Shown here: positions 42,072 to 53,710 of the stretch, one piece after another
Layout: the number at the start of each line of letters is the position of its first letter
Numbering within the stretch: the stretch's first letter is position 1
Source of the DNA: Colletes latitarsis
Taxonomy: Eukaryota > Arthropoda > Insecta > Hymenoptera > Colletidae
DNA: 64,000 nt
Assembly (NCBI RefSeq): GCF_051014445.1
Contig: NW_027488366.1
Span: 28,166,001-28,230,000, forward strand
Direction of reading: 5' to 3'
The notes under the pieces: generated by a model
Told to the model about the DNA's origin: nothing
Databases searched by the model: none
The model's input: the letters and a program-made list of their open reading frames with translations, nothing else
Made by a program: the position numbers and the translations under genes

Positions 42072-43830
42072 ATGTCTAGGTTAGGTCTGGGATTTTCTCT
42101 TATCAGGCTCATTCTTTCGCATATTTCTCATACTTGATGGATAGATCCTGGCCTTTTTCTGGATCGCATCGCGTAGTAATGAAGTACAACACTGAAACAG
42201 TCAATTAAACCTAGTTTCCATCAATGTTTTAGAGGACAACGCATGTTAGGTCTAGGTAAGGCCTGGGATTTGCCCTCATCAGGGTCATACTTTCGCAGTT
42301 TTAACATACATGTTGACCTGATCGAGGGTTCTTAATGCTTTGGATCACGTAGTAAAGTGGTACCACACTGAAACAGTCCATTAAACCTGGTTTGGATCAA
42401 TATTTTAGAGGATAACGCATGTTGGGTCTAGGTTAGCCCTGGGATTTTCACTCATCAGACTCATACTTTCGCATTCTTCACATACTTGTTGAACGGATCC
42501 TGGGTTTTTTCTGGTTTGGTTCACGTAGTAATGTGGTACCACACTGAAACATTCAATTAAACCTGGTCTTGAAAAATATTTTGGAGGATAACGCATGTTA
42601 GGTTTGGGTTAGGTCTAGGATTTGTCCTCATCAGGCTCATACATTCGCATATTTCTCATACTTCATGGCTAGATCCTGGGCTGTTTCTGGATTGTATCAC
42701 GTAGTAATGTGGTACCACGCTGAAACAGTCAATTAAACCTGGATTCGATCAATATTTCAGAGGATAACGCAAGTTAGGTCTGGGATAGGTCAGGGATTCG
42801 CCCTCATCAGGCTCATACTTTCGCGTTTTTCACATACTTGTTGAACTGATCCTGGGTTTTTTCTGGTTTGGATCACGTAGTAATGTGGTACCACACAGAA
42901 ACAGTCGATTAAACCCGGCTTCGAACAATATTTTAGAGGATAACGCAAGTTAAGTCTGGGATAGGTCTGGGATTTGACCTCATCAGACTCATACTTTCGC
43001 ACACTTCCCATACTCGTTGAACAGATCCTGGGTTATTTTCTGGTTTGGATCACATAGTAATGTGGTACCACACTGAAACAGTAGATTAAACCAGGTTTCG
43101 ATCAATATTTTAGAGAATAATTCATGTTAGATCTAGGTTAGGCCTGGGATTTTCACTCTTCACACTCATACTTTCGCATTCTTCACGTACTTGTTGAACG
43201 GATCCTGGGTTTTTTCTGGTTTGGATCACGTAGTAATGTGGGACCACACTGAAGCAGTCAATTAAACCTGGTTTCGATCAATATTTTAGAGAATAATTCA
43301 TGTTAGGTCTAGGTTAGGTCTGGGATTTGCTCTCATCAGGCTCATTCTTTCGCATATCTCTCATACTTGATGGCTAGATCCTGGGCTTTTTCTGGATTGC
43401 ATCACGTAGTAATGAAGTACAACACTGAAACAGTCAATTAAACCTGGTTTCCATCAATATCTTAGAGGACAACGCAAGTTAGGTCTGGGATAGGTCTGGG
43501 ATTTGCCCTCATCAGGGTCATACTTTCGCAGTTCTAACATACATGTTGACCTGATCGAGTGTTTTTTCTGCTTTGGATCACGTAGTAAAGTGGTACCACA
43601 CTGAAACAGTCCATTAAACCTGGTTTGGATCAATATTTTAGAGGATAACGCATGTTAGGTCTAGGTTAGGTCCGGGATTTTCACTCATCAGACTCATACT
43701 TTCGCATTCTTCACATACTTGTTGAACGGATCCTGGGTTTTTTCTGGTTTCGATCACGTAGTAATGTGGGACCACACCGAAACAATCAATTAAACCTGGT
43801 CTTGATAAATATTTTAGAGGATAACGCATG
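42072..43830. repeat. 11-monomer HOR block (1937-bp period), copy B
   Basis: Second copy of the block starting near 40135. Differences include 'ttgataaat' versus 'ttgaaaaat' near 42570 and 'catcacactc' versus 'cttcacactc' near 43160. Its right end leads into the monomers that carry LINE copy 2. Confidence 0.88.
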
Positions 43831-44002
43831 TCAGGTCTGGGATAGGTCTGGGATTTGACCTCATCAGGGTCATACTTTCGCAGTTTTAACATGCATGTTG
43901 ACCTGATCGAGTGTTTTTTCTGGTTGGATCACGTAGTAATGTGGGACCACACCGAAACAATCAATTAAACCTGGTTTCAATCAATATTTTAGAGGATAAC
44001 GC

Positions 44003-44018
44003 AAGTTAGGTCTGGGAT
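44003..44018 (+). repeat. Left target-site duplication of LINE copy 2
   Basis: AAGTTAGGTCTGGGAT left of the element is repeated at 44374-44389 after the poly(A). It occupies the same monomer position as the duplications of copies 1 and 3. Confidence 0.88.
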
Positions 44019-44341
44019 TCGCAGCCGCCACTAAACGCGGCCCCGGGACGGATAACGGCGGGATGGAGTGGCCCCGTCCCGCCGCTATGAGGCAGTGTGT
44101 CTACTGGGGGGACCGATTGTCCCCCCGGGGGATGGGCGCGAAAGCGCGGGCACGGGGAGGATACCGGAAGAATGCTTCGAGCGATTCCCGGTATCCTCCC
44201 AAAGCGTGCCGAAGGGTCACCGTGGGGTTTTTAGTGGGTAGGTCCCGCGCCTGTCGTTGTACGGGCGCGGGGAATCCCACACACCCCTCCCACCTCTCCA
44301 CAAGGAGGTGGGAGGGAGTCTTTCGAAGATTTTCCCCACGA

Positions 44342-44375
<34 letters not shown>
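44019..44375 (+). mobile_element. LINE copy 2: 5'-truncated R1-clade 3' end with poly(A)
   Basis: Non-coding 3' UTR fragment starting 'tcgcagccgcc' and ending in about 33 A residues. It is collinear with the 3' UTR of the copy at 59865-61622, with only a few substitutions (for example 'ataacggcggga' for 'atagcggcggga' and 'ctccacaagg' for 'ctccccaagg'). It lacks the inversion of copy 1. The shared satellite flanks show that copies 1 and 2 come from one insertion, with the surrounding satellite duplicated at an offset of 5989 bp on the left and 6006 bp on the right. Open frames across it, including a lysine run read from the poly(A), are not genes. Confidence 0.93.
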
Positions 44376-44378
<3 letters not shown>

Positions 44379-45230
44379 AGGTCTGGGATAGGTCTGGGAT
44401 TAGCCCTCATCAGGGTCATACTTTCGCAGTTTTATCATACATGTTGACGTGATCGAGGGTTTTTTCTGCTTTGGATCACGTAGTAAAGTGGTACCACACT
44501 GAAACAGTCCACTAAACCTGGTTTGGATCAATATTTTAGAGGATAACGCATGTTAGGTCTGTTTTAGGCCGGGGACTTTCACTCATCTGACTCATACTTT
44601 CGCATTCTTCACATACTTCTTGAACGGATCCTGGGTTTTTTCTGGTTTGGATCACGAAGTAATGTGGGACCACACTGAAACAATCAATTAAACCAGGTCA
44701 TGATAAATATTTTAGAGGATAACGCATGTTAGGTCTGGGATAGGTCTGGGATTTGCCCTCATCAGACTCATACTTTCGCACACTTCACATACTCGTTGAA
44801 CAGATCCTGGGTTATCTTCTGGTTTGGATCACATAGTAATGTGGTACCACACTGAAACAGTCGATTAAATCAGGTTTCGATCAATATTTTTGAGGATAAC
44901 GCATGTTAGGTCTAGGTTAGGCCTGGGATTTGCCCTCATCAGGGTCATACTTTCGCAGTTCTAACATACATGTTGACCTGATCGAGTGTTTTTTCTGCTT
45001 TGGATCACGTAGTAAAGTGGTACCACACTGAAACAGTCCATTAAACCTGGTTTGGATCAATATTTTAGAGGATAACGCATGTTAGGTCTAGGTTAGGTCC
45101 GGGATTTTCACTCATCAGACTCATACTTTCGCACACTTCACATACTCCTTGAACAGATCCTGGGTTATTTTCTGGTTTGGATCACATAGTAATGTGGTAC
45201 CACACTGAAACAGTCGATTAAACCAGGTTT

Positions 45231-48200
45231 CGGTCAATATTTTTGAGGATAACGCATGTTAGGTCTAGGTTAGGCCGGGGATTTTCACTCATCAGACTCA
45301 TACTTTCGCATTCTTCACATACTTGTTGAACGGATCCTGGGTTTTTTCTGGTTTGGATCACGTAGTAAAGTGGTACCACAACTAAAACAGTCAATTAAAC
45401 CTGGTTTCGATCATTATTTTAGAGGATAACGCAAGTTAGGTCTGGGACAGGTCTGGGATTAGCCCTCATCAGACTCATACTTTCGCATTCTTCACATACT
45501 TGTTGAACGGATCCTGGGATTTTTCTGGTTTGGATCACGTAGTATTGTGGGACCTCACTGAAACAATCAATTAAACCTGGTCATGATAAATATTTTAGAG
45601 GATAACGCATGTTAGGTCTGGGTTAGGTCTAGGATTTGCCCTCGTCAGGCTCATACCTTCGCATATTTCTCATACTTCATGGCTAGATCCTGGGCTATTT
45701 CTGGATTGGATCACGTAGTAATGTGGTACCACACTGAAACAGTCAATTAAACCTGGTTTTGATCAATATTTTAGAGAATAATTCATGTTATGTCTAGGTT
45801 AGGTCTGGGATTTTCGCTCATCAGGCTCATTCTTTCGCATATTTCTCATACTTGATGGCTAGATCCTGGCCTTTTTCTGGATCGCATCGCGTAGTAATGA
45901 AGTACAACACTGAAACAGTCAATTAAACCTAGTTTCCATCAATATTTTAGAGGACAACGCATGTTAGGTCCAGGTAAGGCCTGGGATTTGCCCTCATCAG
46001 GGTCATACTTTCGCAGTTTTAACATACATGTTGACCTGATCGAGGGTTCTTAATGCTTTGGATCACGTAGTGAAGTGGTACCACACTGAAACAGTCCACT
46101 AAACCTGGTTTGGATCAATATTTTAGAGGATAACGCATGTTAGGTCTAGGTTAGCCCTGGGATTTTCACTCATCAGACTCATACTTTCGCATTCTTCACA
46201 TACTTGTTGAACGGATCCTGGGTTTTTTCTGGTATGGTTCACGTAGTAATGTGGTACCACACTGAAACATTCAATTAAACCTGGTCTTGATAAATATTTT
46301 GGAGGATAACGCATGTTAGGTTTGGGTTAGGTCTAGGATTTGTCCTCATCAGGCTCATACATTCGCATATTTCTCATACTTCATGGCTAGATCCTGGGCT
46401 GTTTCTGGATTGTATCACGTAGTAATGTGGTACCACGCTGAAACAGTCAATTAAACCTGGATTCGATCAATATATCAGAGGATAACGCAAGTTAGGTCTG
46501 GGATAGGTCAGGGATTCGCCCTCATCAGGCTCATACTTTCGCGTTTTTCACATACTTGTTGAACTGATCCTGGGTTTTTTCTGGTTTGGATCACGTAGTA
46601 ATGTGGTACCACACAGAAACAGTCGATTAAACCCGGCTTCGATCAATATTTTACAGGATAACGCAAGTTAAGTCTGGGATAGGTCTGGGATTTGACCTCA
46701 TCAGACTCATACTTTCGCACACTTCCCATACTCGTTGAACAGATCCTGGGTTATTTTCTGGTTTGGATCACATAGTAATGTGGTACCACACTGAAACAGT
46801 AGATTAAACCAGGTTTCGATCAATATTTTAGAGAATAATTCATGTTAGACCTAGGTTAGGCCTGGGATTTTCACTCATCAGACTCATACTTTCGCATTCT
46901 TCACGTACTTGTTGAACGGATCCTGGGTTTTTTCTGGTTTGGATCACGTAGTAATGTGGGACCACACTGAAACAGTCAATTAAACCTGGTTTCGATCAAT
47001 ATTTTAGAGAATAATTCATGTTAGGTCTAGGTTAGGTCTGGGATTTGCTCTCATCAGGCTCATTCTTTCGCATATCTCTCATACTTGATGGCTAGATCCT
47101 GGGCTTTTTCTGGATTGCATCACGTAGTAATGAAGTACCACACTGAAACAGTCCATTAAACCTGGTTTGGATCAATATTTTAGAGGATAACGCATGTTAG
47201 GTCTAGGTTAGGTCCGGGATTTTCACTCATCAGACTCATACTTTCGCATTCTTCACATACTTGTTGAACGGATCCTGGGTTTTTTCTGGTTTCGATCACG
47301 TAGTAATGTGGGACCACACCGAAACAATCAATTAAACCTGGTCTTGATAAATATTTTAGAGGATAACGCATGTCAGGTCTGGGATAGGTCTGGGATTTGA
47401 CCTCATCAGGGTCATACTTTCGCAGTTTTAACATGCATGTTGACCTGATCGAGGGTTTTTTCTGCTTTGGATCACGTAGTAAAGTGGTACCACAACTAAA
47501 ACAGGCAATTAAACCAGGTTTCGATCATTATTTTAGAGGATAACGCAAGTTAGGTCTGGGATAGGTCTGGGATTAGCCCTCATCAGACTCATACTTTCGC
47601 ATTCTTCACATACTTGTTGAACGGATCCTGGGTTTTTTCTGGTTTGGATCACGTAGTAATGTGGGACCACACTGAAACAGTCGATTAAACCTGGTTTCGA
47701 TCAATATTTTAGAGGATAACGCAAGTTTGGTCTGGGATAGGTGTGGGATTTGCCCTCATCAGGCTCATACTTTCGCGTTTTTCACATACTTGTTGAACAG
47801 ATCCTGGGTTTTTTCCGGTTTGAGTCACGTAGTAATGTGGTACCACACTGAAGCAGTCGATTAAACCAGGTTTCGATCAATATTTTTGAGGATAACGCAT
47901 GTCAGGTCTGGGTTAGGTCTAGGATTTGCCCTCGTCAGGCTCATACTTTCGCATATTTCTCATACTTCATGGCTATATCCTGGGCTATTTCTGGATTGGA
48001 TCACGTAGTAATGTGGTACCACACTGAAACAGTCAATTAAACCTGGTTTTGATCAATATTTTAGAGAATAATTCATGTTATGTCTAGGTTAGGTCTGGGA
48101 TTTGCTCTCATCAGGCTCATTCTTTCGCATATTTCTCATACTTGATGGCTAGATCCTGGGCTTTTTCTGGATTGCATCACGTAGTAATGAAGTACAACAC

Positions 48201-48928
48201 TGAAACAGTCAATTAAACCTAGTTTCCATCAATATTTTAGAGGACAACGCATGTTAGGTCTAGGTAAGGCCTGGGATTTGCCCTCACCAGGGTCATACTT
48301 TCGCAGTTTTAACATACATGTTGACCTGATCGAGGGTTCTTAATGCTTTGGATCACGTAGTAAAGTGGTACCACACTGAAACAGTCAATTAAACCTGGTT
48401 TCGATCAATATTTTAGAGGACAATGCAAGTTAGGTCTGTGTTAGGTCTGGAATTTGCCACATCAGGGTCATACTTTCGCATTTTTCACATACTTGTTGAA
48501 CAGATCCTGGGTTTTTTCTGGTTTGGATCGCGCAGTAATGTGGTACCACACAGAAACAGCCCACTGAACCTGGTTTCGATCAATATTTTAGAGTATAACG
48601 AAAGTTATGTCTAGGTTAGGCCTGGGATTTGCCCTCATCAGACTCATGCTTTCGCATTTTTCACATACTTGTTGAACAGATCCTGGGTTTTTTCTGGTAT
48701 GGATCACGTAGTAATGTGGTACCACACTGAAACATTCAGTTAAACCTGGTCTTGATAAATATTTTTGAGGATAACCCATGTTAGGTCTGGGTTAGGTCTA
48801 GGATTTGCCCTCATCAGGCTCATACTTTCGCATATTTCTTATACTTCATGGATAGATCCTGGGCTATTTTCTGCTTGGATCACATAGTAATGTGGTACCA
48901 CACTGAAACAGTCGATTAAACCAGGTTT
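45231..48928. repeat. 21-monomer HOR unit (3698 bp), copy A (uninterrupted)
   Basis: The rare landmark 'ccaggtttcggtcaat' at about 45231 recurs at 48929 and 56071. Blocks at 46123 and 47180 recur at 49821 and 50878, all at a 3698-bp offset (21 x 176 + 2). This copy retains empty sites matching the LINE insertions elsewhere: about 47545 (equivalent of copy 3) and about 48307 (equivalent of copy 4). Confidence 0.9.
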
Positions 48929-51244
48929 CGGTCAATATTTTTGAGGATAACGCATGTTAGGTCTAGGTTAGGCCGGGGATTTTCACTCATCAGACTCATA
49001 CTTTCGCATTCTTCACATACTTGTTGAACGGATCCTGGGTTTTTTCTGGTTTGGATCACGTAGTAAAGTGGTACCACAACTAAAACAGTCAATTAAACCT
49101 GGTTTCGATCATTATTTTAGAGGATAACGCAAGTTAGGTCTGGGACAGGTCTGGGATTAGCCCTCATCAGACTCATACTTTCGCATTCTTCACATACTTG
49201 TTGAACGGATCCTGGGATTTTTCTGGTTTGGATCACGTAGTATTGTGGGACCTCACTGAAACAATCAATTAAACCTGGTCATGATAAATATTTTAGAGGA
49301 TAACGCATGTTAGGTCTGGGTTAGGTCTAGGATTTGCCCTCGTCAGGCTCATACCTTCGCATATTTCTCATACTTCATGGCTAGATCCTGGGCTATTTCT
49401 GGATTGGATCACGTAGTAACGTGGTACCACACTGAAACAGTCAATTAAACCTGGTTTTGATCAATATTTTAGAGAATAATTCATGTTATGTCTAGGTTAG
49501 GTCTGGGATTTTCGCTCATCAGGCTCATTCTTTCGCATATTTCTCATACTTGATGGCTAGATCCTGGCCTTTTTCTGGATCGCATCGCGTAGTAATGAAG
49601 TACAACACTGAAACAGTCAATTAAACCTAGTTTCCATCAATATTCTAGAGGACAACGCATGTTAGGTCTAGGTAAGGCCTGGGATTTGCCCTCATCAGGG
49701 TCATACTTTCGCAGTTTTAACATACATGTTGACCTGATCGAGGGTTCTTAATGCTTTGGATCACGTAGTGAAGTGGTACCACACTGAAACAGTCCACTAA
49801 ACCTGGTTTGGATCAATATTTTAGAGGATAACGCATGTTAGGTCTAGGTTAGCCCTGGGATTTTCACTCATCAGACTCATACTTTCGCATTCTTCACATA
49901 CTTGTTGAACGGATCCTGGGTTTTTTCTGGTATGGTTCACGTAGTAATGTGGTACCACACTGAAACATTCAATTAAACCTGGTCTTGATAAATATTTTGG
50001 AGGATAACGCATGTTAGGTTTGGGTTAGGTCTAGGATTTGTCCTCATCAGGCTCATACATTCGCATATTTCTCATACTTCATGGCTAGATCCTGGGCTGT
50101 TTCTGGATTGTATCACGTAGTAATGTGGTACCACGCTGAAACAGTCAATTAAACCTGGATTCGATCAATATATCAGAGGATAACGCAAGTTAGGTCTGGG
50201 ATAGGTCAGGGATTCGCCCTCATCAGGCTCATACTTTCGCGTTTTTCACATACTTGTTGAACTGATCCTGGGTTTTTTCTGGTTTGGATCACGTAGTAAT
50301 GTGGTACCACACAGAAACAGTCGATTAAACCCGGCTTCGATCAATATTTTACAGGATAACGCAAGTTAAGTCTGGGATAGGTCTGGGATTTGACCTCATC
50401 AGACTCATACTTTCGCACACTTCCCATACTCGTTGAACAGATCCTGGGTTATTTTCTGGTTTGGATCACATAGTAATGTGGTACCACACTGAAACAGTAG
50501 ATTAAACCAGGTTTCGATCAATATTTTAGAGAATAATTCATGTTAGACCTAGGTTAGGCCTGGGATTTTCACTCATCAGACTCATACTTTCGCATTCTTC
50601 ACGTACTTGTTGAACGGATCCTGGGTTTTTTCTGGTTTGGATCACGTAGTAATGTGGGACCACACTGAAACAGTCAATTAAACCTGGTTTCGATCAATAT
50701 TTTAGAGAATAATTCATGTTAGGTCTAGGTTAGGTCTGGGATTTGCTCTCATCAGGCTCATTCTTTCGTATATCTCTCATACTTGATGGCTAGATCCTGG
50801 GCTTTTTCTGGATTGCATCACGTAGTAATGAAGTACCACACTGAAACAGTCCATTAAACCTGGTTTGGATCAATATTTTAGAGGATAACGCATGTTAGGT
50901 CTAGGTTAGGTCCGGGATTTTCACTCATCAGACTCATACTTTCGCATTCTTCACATACTTGTTGAACGGATCCTGGGTTTTTTCTGGTTTCGATCACGTA
51001 GTAATGTGGGACCACACCGAAACAATCAATTAAACCTGGTCTTGATAAATATTTTAGAGGATAACGCATGTCAGGTCTGGGATAGGTCTGGGATTTGACC
51101 TCATCAGGGTCATACTTTCGCAGTTTTAACATGCATGTTGACCTGATCGAGGGTTTTTTCTGCTTTGGATCACGTAGTAAAGTGGTACCACAACTAAAAC
51201 AGACAATTAAACCAGGTTTCGATCATTATTTTAGAGGATAACGC

Positions 51245-51260
51245 AAGTTAGGTCTGGGAT
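51245..51260 (+). repeat. Left target-site duplication of LINE copy 3
   Basis: AAGTTAGGTCTGGGAT is present once in the empty paralogues (about 47536 and 58386) and twice here, at 51245-51260 and 51691-51706. The duplication length is therefore supported by comparison as well as by flank matching. Confidence 0.93.
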
Positions 51261-51690
51261 CGGCGGTCTGGTGCGGCCATGAATGCCCGGCCGCCGAGGG
51301 GTGGAAACGGGGTCGCGGGCGGTTGCGAGTTGCGGCTCGCAGCCGCCACTAAACGCGGCCCCGGGACGGATAGCGGCAGGATGGAGTGGCCCCGTCCCGC
51401 CGCTATGAGGCAGTGTGTCTACTGGGGGGACCGATTGTCCCCCCGGGGGATGGGCGCGAAAGCGCGGGCACGGGGAGGATACCGGAAGAATGCTTCGAGC
51501 GATTCCCGGTATCCTCCCAAAGCGTGCCGAAGGGTCACCGTGGGGTTTTTAGTGGGTAGGTCCCGCGCCAGTCGTTGTACGGGCGCGGGGAATCCCACAC
51601 ACCCCTCCCACCTCTCCCCAAGGAGGTGGGAGGGAGTCTTTCGAAGATTTTCCCCACGAAAAAAAAATAAAAAAAAAAAAAAAAAATAAT
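51261..51690 (+). mobile_element. LINE copy 3: 5'-truncated R1-clade 3' end with poly(A)
   Basis: This copy begins 'cggcggtctggtgcggcc', about 88 bp further upstream in the element than copies 1 and 2, and ends in an A-rich tail interrupted by T residues ('aaataa', 'ataat'). It contains only 3' UTR; the open frame starting at 51279 is not conserved coding sequence. Compared with the same stretch of the longest copy it has roughly seven substitutions over about 400 bp, so all copies are young. Its 5' end differs from copies 1 and 2 but the target position in the monomer is identical, which makes it an independent insertion into the same site. The flanking satellite has two uninterrupted paralogues in this window. 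Confidence 0.94.
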
Positions 51691-53264
51691 AAGTTAGGTC
51701 TGGGATAGGTCTGGGATTAGCCCTCATCAGACTCATACTTTCGCATTCTTCACATACTTGTTGAACGGATCCTGGGTTTTTTCTGGTTTGGATCACGTAG
51801 TAATGTGGGACCACACTGAAACAGTCGATTAAACCTGGTTTCGATCAATATTTTAGAGGATAACGCAAGTTTGGTCTGGGATAGGTGTGGGATTTGCCCT
51901 CATCAGGCTCATACTTTCGCGTTTTTCACATACTTGTTGAACAGATCCTGGGTTTTTTCTGGTTTGAGTCACGTAGTAATGTGGTACCACACTGAAGCAG
52001 TCGATTAAACCAGGTTTCGATCAATATTTTTGAGGATAACGCATGTCAGGTCTGGGTTAGGTCTAGGATTTGCCCTCGTCAGGCTCATACTTTCGCATAT
52101 TTCTCATACTTCATGGCTAGATCCTGGGCTATTTCTGGATTGGATCACGTAGTAATGTGGTACCACACTGAAACAGTCAATTAAACCTGGTTTTGATCAA
52201 TATTTTAGAGAATAATTCATGTTATGTCTAGGTTAGGTCTGGGATTTGCTCTCATCAGGCTCATTCTTTCGCATATTTCTCATACTTGATGGCTAGATCC
52301 TGGGCTTTTTCTGGATTGCATCACGTAGTAATGAAGTACAACACTGAAACAGTCAATTAAACCTAGTTTCCATCAATATTTTAGAGGACAACGCATGTTA
52401 GGTCTAGGTAAGGCCTGGGATTTGCCCTCACCAGGGTCATACTTTCGCAGTTTTAACATACATGTTGACCTGATCGAGGGTTCTTAATGCTTTGGATCAC
52501 GTAGTAAAGTGGTACCACACTGAAACAGTCAATTAAACCTGGTTTCGATCAATATTTTAGAGGACAATGCAAGTTAGGTCTGTGTTAGGTCTGGAATTTG
52601 CCACATCAGGGTCATACTTTCGCATTTTTCACATACTTGTTGAACAGATCCTGGGTTTTTTCTGGTTTGGATCGCGCAGTAATGTGGTACCACACAGAAA
52701 CAGCCCACTGAACCTGGTTTCGATCAATATTTTAGAGGATAACGAAAGTTATGTCTAGGTTAGGCCTGGGATTTGCCCTCATCAGACTCATGCTTTCGCA
52801 TTTTTCACATACTTGTTGAACAGATCCTGGGTTTTTTCTGGTATGGATCACGTAGTAATGTGGTACCACACTGAAACATTCAGTTAAACCTGGTCTTGAT
52901 AAATATTTTTGAGGATAACCCATGTTAGGTCTGGGTTAGGTCTAGGATTTGCCCTCATCAGGCTCATACTTTCGCATATTTCTTATACTTCATGGATAGA
53001 TCCTGGGCTATTTTCTGCTTTGGATCACATAGTAATGTGGTACCACACTGAAACAGTCGATTAAAACTGGTTTCGATCAATATTTTTGAGGATAACGCAT
53101 GTTAGGTCTAGGTTAGGCCTGGGATTTTCACTCATCAGACTCATTCTTTCGCATTCTTCACATACTTGTTGAACGGATCCTGGGTTTTTTCTGGTTTTGT
53201 TCACGTAGTAATGTGGTACCACACTGAAACAGTCCATTAAACCTGGTTTCGCTCAATATTTTAG

Positions 53265-53710
53265 AGGACAACGCATGTTAGGTCTAGGTTAGGCCTGGGA
53301 TTTGCCCTCATCAGGGTCATACTTTCGCAGTTTTAACATGCATGTTGACCTGATCGAGGGTTTTTTCTGCTTTGGATCACGTAGTAAAGTGGCACCACAC
53401 TAAAACAGTCAATTAAACCTTGTTTCGATCAATATTTTAGAGGATAACGCAAGTTAGGTCTGGGATAGGTCTAGGATTTGCCCTCATCAGGCTCATTCTT
53501 TCGCATATTTCTCATACTTGATGGCTAGATCCTGGGCTTTTTCTGGATTGCATCACGTAGTATTGTGGTACCACACTGAAACAGTCGATTAAACCAGGTT
53601 TCGATCAATATTTTTGAGGATAACGCATGTTAGGTCTACGCTAGGCCTGGGATTTTCACTCATCAGACTCATACTTTCGCATTCTTCACATACTTGTTGA
53701 ACGGATCTTG
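53265..53710. repeat. Satellite block duplicated at about 61732-62177
   Basis: 'ggcaccacactaaaacagtc', 'aaccttgtttcgatc' and 'ggtctacgctaggcctggg' occur in the same order in both places, at an offset of about 8467 bp. The two lie on either side of LINE copy 4. Confidence 0.8.

Larger units (their letters stand above)
38370..44018. repeat. 176-bp satellite array, segment 2
   Basis: About 32 further monomers in the same phase and orientation as the preceding segment, lying between LINE copies 1 and 2. The segment holds the 11-monomer tandem duplication at 40.1-43.8 kb and nothing else that I can recognise. Confidence 0.97.
44376..51260. repeat. 176-bp satellite array, segment 3
   Basis: About 39 monomers between LINE copies 2 and 3, same orientation. 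The first roughly 560 bp match the sequence right of LINE copy 1 (from 38370). From about 45231 the 21-monomer HOR begins. No gene is seen. Confidence 0.97.
48929..53070. repeat. 21-monomer HOR unit, copy B (carries LINE copy 3)
   Basis: Left of the insertion the offset to the first unit is 3698 bp. To the right it becomes 4144 bp (48423 to 52567, 48588 to 52732). The 446-bp difference equals the 430-bp element plus one 16-bp target duplication. The unit ends near 53070, where 'taaaactggtttcgatc' replaces the landmark that would begin a third unit. Confidence 0.9.

Noticed and set aside
38031..44375. Canonical R1 insertion in 28S rDNA.
   Set aside because: No ribosomal RNA sequence is recognisable next to any copy; the flanks are satellite on both sides.
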